Shown: positions 42,472-53,096 of the stretch, one piece after another | How the letters are laid out: each line of letters starts with the position of its first letter | Position numbering within the stretch: position 1 is the stretch's first letter | From: Craterostigma plantagineum | Lineage: Eukaryota; Streptophyta; Magnoliopsida; Lamiales; Linderniaceae | DNA: 64,000 nucleotides | Direction of reading: 5' to 3' | NCBI GenBank assembly: GCA_027422505.1 | Contig: JAPQWV010000051.1 | Location: forward strand, 2,881,501-2,945,500 | Translations under genes and position numbers: made by a program | Notes under the pieces: generated by a model | Databases searched by the model: none | The model's input: only the letters and a program-made list of their open reading frames with translations | What the model was told of the DNA's origin: nothing

Positions 42472-44371
42472 ATGGCTTCTCCACCTCTCCCCAGTGTAGA
42501 GATAACGCAGGCCACCAACGTCATCGGCAACGAGGCCAACGTCCGCCACCCATCTGCCCTGACGCCATTTGTCCTCATCACCTGCCTTGTTGCGGGGATG
42601 GGCGGTCTAATATTCGGCTACGACATTGGGATATTAGGTACGTTTACCGCGCTATTTCATCAGTTTTGCAAATGATATGTTGATCTACGGCCGCCAATCG
42701 ATTACTGAGGTTCTAGGTTCATATCTCAACATGATAGATTGCTGTTTTTTAACCTAAATGCTTGTGGTTTGGGATTTTGAAGGCGGTGTTACGTCGATGA
42801 ACTCATTCTTGGAGGAGTTCTTCCCGTCCGTCTACAAAAAGCAGAAGGCCGACACTTCGACGAATCAGTACTGCAAGTTCAACAGCGATACGCTGACGTT
42901 GTTCACATCATCGCTTTACCTGGCTGCACTGTGTTCTTCCATGGCAGCTTCGGCAGTTACGAGGATCTTCGGCCGGAAGCTATCCATGTTGCTCGGTGGT
43001 GTGCTGTACTGCGCCGGAGCTGTGATCAATGCTTGGGCGAAGAACATTGCGATGTTGATCGTTGGCCGTATTCTGGTCGGTTTCGGGATCGGTTTCGTCA
43101 GCCAGGTACAAAGCTCATATTGATAATCAATCAACTTTACTATTTTTTTTATAACTAAATAATTTGTTTGTGATCTGATTTTAATATTAGGTTACTATTT
43201 TTTACAGTCCGTTCCATTGTATTTGTCGGAGATGGCTCCGTACAAGTACCGAGGCGCGCTCAACATAGGCTTTAACATGTTCATAACCGTTGGAATTTTA
43301 GCGGGGAACGTCCTGAACTATGCCTTCTCTCATATCAAGGGAGGCTGGAGGTGGCGACTGAGCCTCGGCGGTGGGGTGGTCCCAGCCCTGATCATCATTG
43401 TCGGCTCGTTAGTCCTGCCCGATACCCCCAACTCCATGATCGAGAGGGGCAGGATAGACGAGGCAAAGGATAACCTAAGGAGGATCCGAGGCATCCACGA
43501 CGTCGATGGCGAGTTCCAGGACCTCCTCGCCGCCAGTGAGGCGTCTCGCACGGTGGTGCACCCGTGGAGGAACCTTCTCCAGAGGAAGTACCGGCCCCAT
43601 CTCACCATGGCGGTGATGATCCCATTCTTCCAGCAGATAACGGGGATCAACATCGTCATGTACGCCCCCATCCTCTTCCGTACCATAGGGTTTGGCAGCA
43701 GCTCCTCGCTCATATCCGCCGTGGTCATCGGCGCGGTAAATGTTCTTGCCAGCGTCGTCTCCATCTACGGCGTTGACAAGTGGGGCCGGAGGTTCTTGTT
43801 CTTACAAGGCGGCACCCAAATGTTCATCTGTCAGGTGAGCGTGAGTTTTTCTCTCTTTGTTTTCTTCTTATTTTTACCTTTGACTTTTTATTTTTCTTTT
43901 TCGTAGGTTCTCGTGGCTATCTTCATAGGTGCCAAGTTTGGGGTCGATGGAAACCCTACTGAGCTGCCAAAGTGGTACGGGGTGGTGGTGGTGATGTTAA
44001 TATGCATCTACGTGGCGGGATACACCTGGTCGTGGGGCCCGCTAGGGTTGTTGGTGCCGAGCGAGATCTTTCCTCTGGGCATCCGGTCGGCGGCGCAGTC
44101 GCTCAACGTCAGCGTGAGCATGATCGTCAACTTCCTGGTGCTGCTGAATTTCCTGGCCATGCTCTGCCACTTGAAGTTTGGGTTGTTCTTTTTATTTGGC
44201 TTCTTTGTGTTGGTAATGACCATCTTCATCTACTTTTTCTTGCCGGAGACGAAGAATATTCCGATCGAGGAGATGGAGGTCGTGTGGAAGAACCACTGGT
44301 TTTGGTCGAGGTTCATTACGGAGGTGGATTATCCGACCGGTGCTGGTGCTGTCGAGACGACGAGCAACTAA
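42472..44371 (+). CDS. STP-family monosaccharide/H+ symporter (STP1-like, divergent)
   Basis: Four exons, 42472-42637, 42783-43105, 43208-43834 and 43907-44371, with GT/AG borders, give 526 residues with twelve membrane segments. Family marks are GLIFGYDIG (Asp51, proton site), NQYCKF and MLCHLKFG (lid disulphide Cys86 and Cys459), VGRIL (Arg151), [30 protein letters not shown] (Gln305, Gln306, Asn311), DKWGRR, PSEIFPL and [11 protein letters not shown]. STPs take up hexoses across the plasma membrane. Positions that are near-invariant in STPs differ here: Ser to Leu55 in GISGG, Gln to Asn186 in IGFQ, loss of one residue in INVIMFYAP (reads INIVMYAP), Trp to Leu420 in GPLGW, and Glu to Gly430 in PLEIRS. 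The frame and splice sites are intact, so it looks like an expressed but functionally diverged paralogue; loss of transport is possible. Confidence 0.9.
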
Positions 44372-45226
44372 AAGGTTAATAGAGTATGAATGGAAAGCTT
44401 ATATAAGGCGAGGCCTAAATGTTTTATTTAATTCGGTGTTATTAATTATGTAAAATTTAACTATGTGTAAAAGAATTATTAATTTATTCGAACCTGAAAT
44501 ACTATAACAATTGTCTGAGTTTTTAAGATATATGGAGTGCATGCGTTGCAGATGTTATAATAGAAAACATATCATATCTTGAAATAAAAAAGTATTGTAA
44601 ATTCTACCATAAAATGTATTTTTATGAGAGAATAATAAATTAACTTAATTGGATCACAATTGTTGGAGTTTGATTATACTCTTACATGCTAATCCTAAAT
44701 GCTGAAATAGTTGTATCAAAAGGCCTTATTAACTAATAAATTAACTAAATAGATCTATTTTCCGAAGACGACGGGTGTGTGTTGATGACCTGCATTGTTC
44801 CGTGCTTATTATGGATTAGGTATGGCCTGAGAGAGTGCTGTCTTCTAATGTTGTCGAGTAGCTTCTGGCCTTTGATAAAGACATCATGAGCAATTGCTAA
44901 TGATAACTACCGACTTTTTTAAAACATGGATATCTCGGAACACTATGAAAGTTAGGGAGTAAAAAAAATAATTTTCATCTACATAAAATCGAACAAAAAA
45001 TTCATAAACTAATACTGAGCCGCTATCTACATTACATCAACCCTTGCATAGATATTGTACACTGACCACTATCAAAATAGAACATATAAAACTCATATTT
45101 TAAAAAAAACATAATAATATCCAATGCAATTAGGCGAAGACCGGCACCTGAGAACATTACAAAAGATAGGCATCGGCGCAAACTGACTCAAAGGAGCAAC
45201 AAACGGAAAAAGTCATATATATATAT
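44372..45226. other. intergenic, 3' of the sugar transporter
   Basis: AT-rich sequence holding the transporter's 3' end; no ORF or repeat recognised until the heat-shock-factor relic. Confidence 0.4.
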
Positions 45227-45319
45227 GTTGAGCTGTCTCACAAAGCTCGAGAAATTGTTGTGCTTGAAGTACTCGTTGATGATCATCTCGTAAATAAAGG
45301 ACGTTGGCAAAGACATTAG
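45227..45319 (-). pseudogene. heat-shock factor DNA-binding-domain relic 1
   Basis: On the minus strand this reads [21 protein letters not shown], matching the recognition-helix part of the plant HSF DNA-binding domain ([15 protein letters not shown]). After RQLN it runs into a tatata tract where the conserved HSF intron would begin. A MITE interrupts the upstream side at 45320. Only about 30 residues survive, so it is a relic. Confidence 0.6.
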
Positions 45320-45772
45320 TAGGGGTGTTCGTTCGGTACATACCGAACCGAACCGAAATTTCGGTATACCGAAATTTCGGTACACCCCTAATAGGTACCG
45401 AATACCGAACCGAATTTCCTCGGTTCGGTATTTACCGAAATTTTTTCGGTAAATTATTATTTAAATTTACCGAAATTTAAATAATAATAATAAAAATATC
45501 CATAAAAATTAAATTAATATGTATATTAATATAATTTTAATTTTATTTTCAATATTAATATAATAAACTATATTCTAATTTTAAAATTTCGGTAATTCGG
45601 TATACCGAATTTACCGAAATTCAAAATTTGTACCGAACCGAAATTACCGAATACCGAATTTTTTTTTTAAGAACCGAATACCGAACCGAATTTTTTTGTT
45701 CGGTTCGGTTTTGTACCGAAATTTCGGTATTTCGGTTTATTCGGTCGGTATACCGAATAATGAACACCCCTA
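45320..45772. mobile_element. hAT-type MITE, TTCGGTA word family (short copy)
   Basis: The ends are taggggtgttcgttcggtac and a mirror ending atgaacacccct plus a. An exact 8-bp duplication gacattag flanks it (45312-45319, 45773-45780). It has the same terminal words as 41373-41982 but is shorter. It sits inside the HSF relic region. Confidence 0.92.
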
Positions 45773-45780
45773 GACATTAG

Positions 45781-48144
45781 ATTGCGTGCGTGCTCTGCAC
45801 CGCCTGTTTAAGAAAATAACATCATATAATTTTATTTGAACATTTTAACCTAATTGCATAATTGCATAAGATCCTCAGGAAATGATTTATAATATATCAA
45901 TTAAGGCGCCAATTAAATCCAAGAATTAATTTAAAATTAGTAACACCATACAATTTCAACAAATCACTACTTACTTTACAATATCACACATACAGACTCA
46001 AAACCAAAAGGTAAAGCAATTGTTGAATGGATTGGAAGCCGCAGAGAACAAACGTGGAGAATTAACCTGAGCACGGATGAAGTCGCACAGAACAAATGAC
46101 CTGTCTAGAGGGGCCATTCTCATTCAAATAACCTATGCTGATCTGAACAGAAGTATGATAAAATCAGTGTAAGTTGCAGAGCTGCTGTTACAAACAGATT
46201 GTTATGCAGAAAAAAAATATCATCGTAAGGATATGCCGATAAATTATTGCCACTTACTGCGTATATGAAGGTCGACGTTGTGACCCTAATCGTTCTGCTC
46301 TGCATCTTCCCAACCAGAAAATCCTAAGAGACTGAATTCATAAACAAGAGAAAAAAATTAAAACTGTGACATATGTCTAGTGTGTTTCGAGGAAGATTAC
46401 CTCGTGGGACAAAGATTGAAATGGTGCGATCGCGCGCGATGACTTTGTGCAACATTGACGCAGGGTGATGTCTGAAAAGATCACTTGTTTTACTTTGTTT
46501 TCTGACTTCTGTTTTGCAGCTATATTTTCTTTACCACCATCGTTTTTCCTGAGCCAGATGTTGCTTCTTGCTTTCTCAAGCTGCTTTGTCCTAAGTCAGT
46601 ATCAATTCAAAGCCAATGAAAGTGCGATCAAATGAACAACTCAATTCTGACTTAATACATCGCCATAATCAATCCCATTATTACCATCGATGGCATGTTT
46701 CTGCAAAATTTGAAATCTTTACTCTTCTGCAAGAATCAAACGAACATGTAACATAGTTTTATCAACAATCTTCCATATGAATAAAATAACAAACAATACA
46801 CTTACTAATTTACTGAGAAAACTTGATTAATCTATATTACGTCTACGCAATACTTCCAGATAGCGTGCACTTGCTACTATCGCAGAAAGCTGATAAAACT
46901 CATCTTTTTGAAAACAAATCCGTCTCGAGTGCGAATAGGCAAAGACCAACATAAACCTCAAAACAAATCCCGCACATAACAGAAATATAGGCACTGGTAC
47001 ATAACATGCAACCTAATCGGAAAAAATGGAGAAACTCACATAAATGTTGACAAAGCTCGAGAAATCGCCATTCTTGAAGTAACTGAGCAACAAGTGATAC
47101 GAACTTGGACGCGTCTATCTTTAGTCCACTATATCAAAGCATCAGTCGACTCATTGCTGAAAAGCAGTTGAACTAACGTTGACAATCGAATTTTTCCGTC
47201 TCTAACACATTCAACGCTAAAATGACAAAACTTGCGACGAAATTTTAGGACGCGTAATCCGACGCCATTTTGCCAAGGGATGATCCCCTCAAATAGGGAA
47301 AAATTTTATTTTTCTTATTAAAAAGAAAAAAAAGGAAGAAGATGCAATCTAACAGCCATCCCTTGCACCACACCATCTCAAACAACCGGCATGCCTTATC
47401 ATATCTGACAATGCCGCTGCTCCCCTCCCTTGAACCCTTTCACAGCTTCTAGCGGCCGTCCTGCTCAGTGTCCTCTGGTAGTTCTCCCTAAACACCCTTT
47501 GAAGCCAAGCAGCCAACACCTATCAGATCGGTCTGACGCCCATCGCCGCCCAGCACCAACACTCACACCACATATCTGCCCAACGGCCCCTCGCAGCACA
47601 CCTGGCAGTCGAGCAGCCGCAGCCCCACCTCGCACTGAAGATCTGACCAGTGGCCTTGAGGAACCGCAATCTTTAAGACAAACAACGAATAGTGTAAGAT
47701 GTCAAACCTGTAGCATCCAATCAGAATCGAAAGTGGGTTAACGGATGAAAATGGGTTAGATTTTTTTTAAACTTCTTTACGTATTCTAGACATAAAAAGC
47801 AAAAGCCTCTTGTCCAGCAAAATTACTTCGATAGTATCAAACAAGCAAGCAGACAAATAACGATGGAGAAGACGCCCTAAAGTTAACCAAGTGGAAATCC
47901 GAATAATCGGAGAACAGTAACTGCAATCGCTTGTGAAGAGGACTTTGTGAAGACTCAACATCGTTCAGAATTTCCGATTGCGACGAAGCCTCGTCTGGCG
48001 GTGCTTGAGACGGCGGATAGGGATCGTAAGTTGAGGTTCTTCGAAGTGATCTAACCCTTCACGGGTGGGAATTCGTCGGTTGTTTTTTATTTTTAACAGT
48101 AGCAATTTGGCAAAGTGGGTTATTAACTTATGCTAAAAAGAATA
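45781..48144. other. non-coding stretch with second HSF relic
   Basis: Mostly AT-rich and gene-free. The part at 46850-47100 resembles 45000-45260 in layout (caaagctcgagaaat...cttgaagta), as expected from an old duplication. Pro/Ser/Arg-rich ORFs near 47430-47741 have no supporting features. Confidence 0.4.
47028..47185 (-). pseudogene. heat-shock factor DNA-binding-domain relic 2
   Basis: The minus strand reads NESTDALI-stop-WTKD, then after a frameshift YHLLLSYFKNGDFSSFVNIY, which tracks the HSF domain (STDAVVSW ... [21 protein letters not shown]). It ends at a gtgagt donor where plant HSF genes have their conserved intron. It has an internal stop, a shift and missing residues. Confidence 0.5.
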
Positions 48145-48215
48145 CTACCTCCGTCCCGTTAATTTTATCACATTTTTTCATTCCGGGCGTCCCAATAATT
48201 TTATCACATTTCCTT
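48145..48215 (+). repeat. left terminal repeat of mariner-like element
   Basis: Two tandem copies of a cgtcc(c/ca)ttaattttatcacattt-like unit form the terminal repeat, the outer one preceded by TA. Stowaway-like termini of this kind are bound by mariner transposases. Confidence 0.65.
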
Positions 48216-48414
48216 TTTTCGTAAAAAGTTAAACATCATTCCAACATTTAATTACCATTACTTATATTTAATCTCTAATTAATCAAATAAAATTATTTAT
48301 TTAATTTAAGTAAAACAATCAACTAACTCTCGTTTACAGATCACACGATCAATCGACCCTCTCCCTCTCTATATTTTCTTCAAACCCAAATCAACTCCTT
48401 GAAGAACCCTAATT

Positions 48415-48948
48415 ATGAACGATTCAGACCCTCTGTTGCCGGACATCATCACTGCATGTCCCACCAACGACCCGGCGACGGAGGCCGATGGCGATGACTT
48501 GTTTTATGTTCCATCGACACCTACCCTCTGCTGCTGGCCATCGCCATCGCCATCGCCATCGCCATCGTCACCGTCAGTCCCAGAAACACCTGAGTTTCTA
48601 GAAGATAAGTACTCCACCTCTTTCATGTACTCGTCTCTGTTTCCTTACATTGGAGACACGATTTCACCCTTACCTTATTTTGGCTATGGTGATGAAACGG
48701 TTCTTCCAGACTCCTTTTCTTCAAATGGAGCTCCATATTTGGGCGATTCAGTTGTCGATATGGGGTTGGAAGCTTGCGAGGAAAGGCGGATCATGTATCT
48801 TAAACTGCTTGCCATTTGGTGTCCAGCCGTCTTAACCCTAGTTTGTTTTCTTGCCCTTTCTCCTAAATTCTGTTGTTCAATTTTTATAGCAGTTGGAAAA
48901 TTGAAGTTTTCGGCATGTCTGATTGTGTTTTCGTTGTCAATTATGTGA
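48415..48948 (+). CDS. uncharacterised 177-aa ORF inside mariner-like element
   Basis: An open frame on the opposite strand to the transposase and converging on it. A tctctatattttc stretch and a leader precede the ATG. The protein has an acidic N-terminus, a Pro-Ser repeat region (about residues 41-55), a Tyr/Phe/Pro-rich middle and two C-terminal hydrophobic stretches (about 132-150 and 155-175). I do not recognise it. It could be an accessory ORF, a captured host fragment or chance; composition is compatible with coding but no homology is known to me. Confidence 0.35.
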   Translation: MNDSDPLLPDIITACPTNDPATEADGDDLFYVPSTPTLCCWPSPSPSPSPSSPSVPETPEFLEDKYSTSFMYSSLFPYIGDTISPLPYFGYGDETVLPDSFSSNGAPYLGDSVVDMGLEACEERRIMYLKLLAIWCPAVLTLVCFLALSPKFCCSIFIAVGKLKFSACLIVFSLSIM

Positions 48949-49200
48949 ATTAATGCTTTCTACTGTCTATAATGTTGGATGCTCCGCTGTGGATTTATTT
49001 GCTTTCAGTTTTCCCAAACTTAGCATATTTTGATTACATATTTACATCATACATTCATCTTTACATCATTACATCAAAACACAACTCAAATGTGACAAAA
49101 ACAGCATCCATATTGTGCTTCAAAAGTGACAAAAACAGCATCCATATTGTGCTTCAAAAGTGACAAAACAAACATCTATATTGTGCTTAAAAAACAGCAT

Positions 49201-50782
49201 CTATGAGTCTCCAAAGTACTCCATTAGCTGGCTGTGTTCAAATGTTTCTCCATTTTCGATTAAGTACTGTATGCATTCCTTGACCAGTGCATCATCCACC
49301 CCTAGAACACATGGTAGCGTACCTTGTCTTTCTAATGTGGCTTTTTTCATGTGTGGTAGTTTGTAGTTGTTGTGTCCCTTCACTCTCATAATTTCAATGA
49401 ATGCAGCTTGTAGACTTAAGAAAACTTTGTTTAATGTCTCATGACTTAGATGCTTATAAGACTCCTCCACTGCATTCACTAATTGCTCTATTGTGTATGA
49501 TGCTGTTTGAACCTGTAGTGATTGAATTGCTCGAAACCAACCTAAGTCATTCACATTGGTGTCTGGTGAATTAGGTGGTTGACATATTAACCTGATATTG
49601 AAACCTCTATGTTCTGCAGCAGCCCTGAAATCAGGGTCTAAGTCTTTTATATGTGGTCTTGCATTATCTTGCTGGATGATGATACTTTTGTCTGCATTAC
49701 ATGGCCATTTGTCCATAATTGCTGGTATAATCTGCATTAGACAAAGTAATGATGTGAATGTAGTCACCAATAGACTCAAATGATGAAAATATTCTGAGAG
49801 TACATACGTTGTTAATCAAGCATGCTTTGACAACATCCTTAGTGATTGAGTCTATGGCCTTTGTTTCCAAAGTGCCCTTAGCTCGATTCTTGGAATTTCT
49901 CTTTGCTGGCACTTTGGCTGTGAAGGGAAACAATCCTATCTTCCCATCAAACACAAGTGCACCCTCATCATTATATAGTGGCCTACTGACAGCACACATG
50001 AACATCACTTTCGTGAGGAATCTCTTACTTTTACATGATCTGTATGGCTCTTCTTCTTCGGGAGTCAAGTAGCATCTCTCACTTGTCCTTGTGATGTAGA
50101 ACCATTTCTCATCTATATGGATTGTGTTATGCATGCTTGAAAACTTAATCTGTCTATTGATGTTGTCAACAACCAAATGTGATAAACAAAATTTCAGCAT
50201 CTGCAGCATATTAACTGATGTTAACTTAGGTTTGATCGCATTTGAATGAGGTCTAAGCAGCCCCCCTTGAACCCATCGACCAACTGTGCTCTTGCTTACA
50301 TTAATTTCAGCAGCAAGTCTTCTGATTGTGCTTCTTTTTGTCATGTTAATCTGCTTTATTGCTTCAATATCTATTTGCACTTTTTTCCTTCGATTTTGCA
50401 GATTTGAGGGGACCTTGATATGCACAGCCCTGCCAGTAGATAGTTGTGATTTTGCTGTCTTCCATATCAACCAAATCGTTCGCCTATGCACTCCAAACAG
50501 CCTCGCTACTTCATTTATTTTGCCATGAGGAAGTTTACCATCTGTATAGCTATGAAGAAGCTGTTGTGCTATCTGATTCTTTTGATCTTCAGTTAGATTT
50601 GGTTTAGCAGACTTCATTTTATCATGTCTGCGGAACTGCCCAAAGCGTACGAAGTTGGCTGCTATGGTTGCTGCGGAGCAATCAAGCGATGAGGAGGCGG
50701 AACCCTCAAGAGTCAGTTCGTTGCAATTGGAGGTGGCAGTTCCAACCACGGGCCTTTGTCTTGGCGAGAAGGTCCGCCCCAT
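49201..50782 (-). CDS. mariner-like DD39D transposase, two exons, apparently intact
   Basis: Exon 1 (50782-49808) and exon 2 (49731-49201) are joined across a 76-bp GTATGT...TGCAG intron without frame change, giving 501 residues. Two helix-turn-helix regions are visible (about 64-110, with GVHRRTIWLIWKTAK, and 148-172, with RLAAEINVSKSTVGRW). The catalytic triad is Asp224 in HIDEKWFY, Asp347 in IIIQQDNARPH and Asp387 in SPDTNVNDLGWF; 39 residues separate the last two, the plant mariner signature DD39D. The first 55 residues are not typical and a later Met (residue 56) could be the start. All catalytic residues are present, so it may be active in trans although its own right terminus is missing. 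Confidence 0.85.
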
Positions 50783-50823
50783 GGCCTCGACGAGGGCGTC
50801 GAGCGCTTTGAGTGGGGGTGGTT

Positions 50824-52345
50824 TGTTACACCCCTAACTTGGGGCATGACGTGGCCGTGCGTCGTCTTGGGCTAAGAACGAACGGGCCACGCATATGGGG
50901 CATTTACTTGGTGGAGTGCCCCGGCCTGCGTTGCATGCGGCGCGCGGGCAGAATCGAGCAGCGCGTGCGAGGCGCGCTGACTCAACCTCAGCGGGCGAGG
51001 TGTACAATGCGCGAGTGGGTCGCGCATAGATGGGCATTTGCTTGGTGGAATGCCCTGTCTGGCCAGGGTCAGGCCAGAGCTTTGCGAAGCACAAGGCCCG
51101 CATCGCATGCGGCGCGCGGGCAGGACCGAGCAGCGTGTGCGAGGCGCGCTGACTCAACCTCGGTGGGCGAGGTATGCGTGCGCGAGTGAATCGCGCACAT
51201 GGGGGCATTTGCTTGGTGGAATGTCCCGCCTGGCTATCGGCTTAAGGCGAACGGGCGCGCACATGGGGGCATTTGTGGTGGAATGTCCCGCCTAAGCATC
51301 GGCTTGAGGCGAACGAGCGCGCACATGTGGGCATCCGCTTGGTGGGGTGCCCGGGCATTTGCTTGGTGGAATGTCCTGTCTGGCCAGGGTCTGGCCAGAT
51401 CTTGCGAAGAGCACGGCCCGCGTCGCATGCGGTGCGCGGGCAAGACCGAACAGCGCGCGCGGCAAGGCGCGCTGACTCAACCTCGATGAGCGAGGTACGC
51501 AGTGCGCGAGAGGGCGCGCACGGCACTCGGCAACAGCGCGCGCGCAGCACGGGAACTGCGCGTGGCAATCAGGCACAAGTTGGTGTCCGCGCACGGAGCG
51601 CGACACTTGGGCAGGGCGCGCACGACATTGGGGCATGGCGTGCGCGAATCGGGGCGGAATATGTGCGACACTGATGTGCGTCGCGCGCGGGCCTTGGCGG
51701 AACGCGCGCGGCATAGGCCATAGTGTGCGGACATTGGCGCTGGCTTGGTGCAGCGCCTGATCCATGCGGGCGATCTTCTTGGCCAAGTCCCAACATGGCT
51801 CGGCCGGCTTGGCGCGGCAAGCAGTTGTGGCGGTTTCAGAGCAGTTTTGGCCTGGTGAGAAGTTACCACGGCAGTTAGGCCTGGGCTGGCGAGCAGTTCC
51901 AGGTGGCCTGGCAGGAAAACTCCCCTGAGCTCGCAAGCAAGAAACTGCCTGCGCGGCTAGGCAGTTACAGTCCGCAAGGAAACCTCCCCGGAGCAGTTTC
52001 AGCCCATTTGTACTCATCCAACTGTTGGCTTGATTATGTCTATAAGTAGATTATGTTGCCTTGTATTTGAGCGACCCGGAAAGTGCTGTAGTGTGTTCTT
52101 TGTGAGTCCTTGTATCTTTTTGTGGTGAAAAGAAAAAGGTTGGGCGTTGCCCGTAAATTTTGTTTGCTTTGTTCGTTCAAACTAAAGTAAACAACACAAA
52201 CACGCTAGCACAAAACACGCGAGTTCTGTGGGAAAGGATTCGAGTGAACGGATCAACGGAAGGGCTGACTAACTTGCGAGGAGTTAGGCCGCACGAACCT
52301 CGGAACACTTAGAAAAATTCTAAGTCACTTGGGAGGGGCGTGACA
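50824..52345 (+). mobile_element. GC-rich LTR of a Ty3/gypsy element, truncated after the PBS
   Basis: Begins tgttacacccctaac and ends ggggcgtgaca, followed by tttggtatcagagcc, an initiator tRNA-Met type PBS. Termini of this kind are usual in Tekay/Del-type chromoviruses. The 5' two thirds is very GC-rich with repeats; the last 300 bp is normal and carries a gtctataagtag-type TATA region. The expected gag region does not follow: within about 30 bp of the PBS the sequence becomes ordinary AT-rich DNA, so the element is truncated. Confidence 0.75.
50930..51500. repeat. imperfect tandem repeats in the GC-rich LTR
   Basis: A shared block ggcgcgctgactcaacct recurs at 50971, 51143 and 51466 (intervals 172 and 323). 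The block gcatttgcttggtggaatg recurs several times between. Many ORFs cross this region on both strands because stop codons are rare in such GC-rich sequence; I do not count them as genes. Confidence 0.75.
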
Positions 52346-52360
52346 TTTGGTATCAGAGCC
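52346..52360 (+). promoter_or_regulatory. primer-binding site of the gypsy LTR
   Basis: tttggtatcagagcc directly after the LTR end; the tggtatcagagcc core starts at 52348. Confidence 0.8.
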
Positions 52361-52508
52361 AGGAATGACATAGCAAATTAGAAACCAAATTAACGCTTTT
52401 TATCACCCCAAACCCACCCTTTATTAAATAAGAATAGATAATGATATCTCGATTGTTCAACTGAATCAGTCGAGTAACACCCGTAATCCACGGGATCAAA
52501 CAGCTAAG

Positions 52509-53096
52509 GTTGCGTTTGGACTGGTGTATTTGAATTGAAATCCGTGATTTGAAATTAAATCCAAATTTTAAATCCAAATCCACCGTTTGGCAAACGTTAG
52601 AATTTCGGAAATCCGAATTTCAAAATGTGCTCGAGCTCTCGAGCCGGCTTGAGCCATCGGTCATCGAGCTCGAGCTGGCTCATCGAGTTCGCGAGCCGAC
52701 TTGACTCATCGGTCGTCGAGTTTGCAAGCCGGCTCGACTCATCGGTCGTCGAGCTCGAGCGGGCTCGTCGAGCTCGCGAGTTGACTTGACTCATGTCGTC
52801 GAGCTCGTCGGCCGACTCGACTCGTCGTTCGTCGAGCTCGCTGGTCGGCTCGACTCATCGTTTATCAATAATAATAATAATAATATTAATAATAATAATT
52901 TAAGAAAATAATCACGGCAAGATTTGGTATTTCGAAAACGGACCGTTTCCGATTGAATTTCAAATCCATCAAAAGACAAGCGCTCAGATTCTGCTCGGAT
53001 TTGGATGAAATCGAAATCCAAATCCGAGCGGTTGCCAAACGGGTGATTTGAATGAAATTCGGATTTCAAATCGAAATCCCCCAATCCAAACGTAGC
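52509..53096. mobile_element. inverted-repeat MITE with internal minisatellite
   Basis: The left end ggttgcgtttggactgg and the right end ccaatccaaacgtagc are inverted copies, followed inward on both sides by gaaatccgaattt/aaattcggattt-type words. This GTTTGGA terminus is common in plant MITEs. A 45-bp minisatellite occupies the centre (52627-52862). The target duplication is not clear, so the superfamily (hAT or Harbinger) is open. Confidence 0.6.
52627..52862. repeat. CGTCGAGCTCGNGNNGGCTCGACTCATCGG-type minisatellite
   Basis: About five degenerate copies, some 45 bp long, of a tcgtcgagctcg ... ggctcgactcatcg unit, followed by a taa/ata triplet run. It is GC-rich and lies within a MITE whose other internal sequence is AT-rich. 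Confidence 0.7.

Larger units (their letters stand above)
48145..50823 (-). mobile_element. mariner-like element, right end lost
   Basis: The left end is ctacctccgtcccgtt after a TA at 48143-48144, the terminal motif of plant Tc1/mariner and Stowaway elements; a second cgtcccaataattttatcac copy follows about 30 bp inside. The interior holds a minus-strand DD39D transposase and a convergent plus-strand ORF. The right terminus is not found: a gypsy LTR begins at 50824, about 40 bp upstream of the transposase start codon, and no inverted end is seen beyond it. Confidence 0.75.

Noticed and set aside
47430..47741. Pro/Ser/Arg-rich 103-codon ORF
   Set aside because: No splice, domain or promoter support; composition explains the open frame.
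50834..52017. Several long ORFs on both strands in the GC-rich LTR
   Set aside because: Stop-poor GC-rich repeat sequence within an LTR bounded by TG...CA and a PBS.
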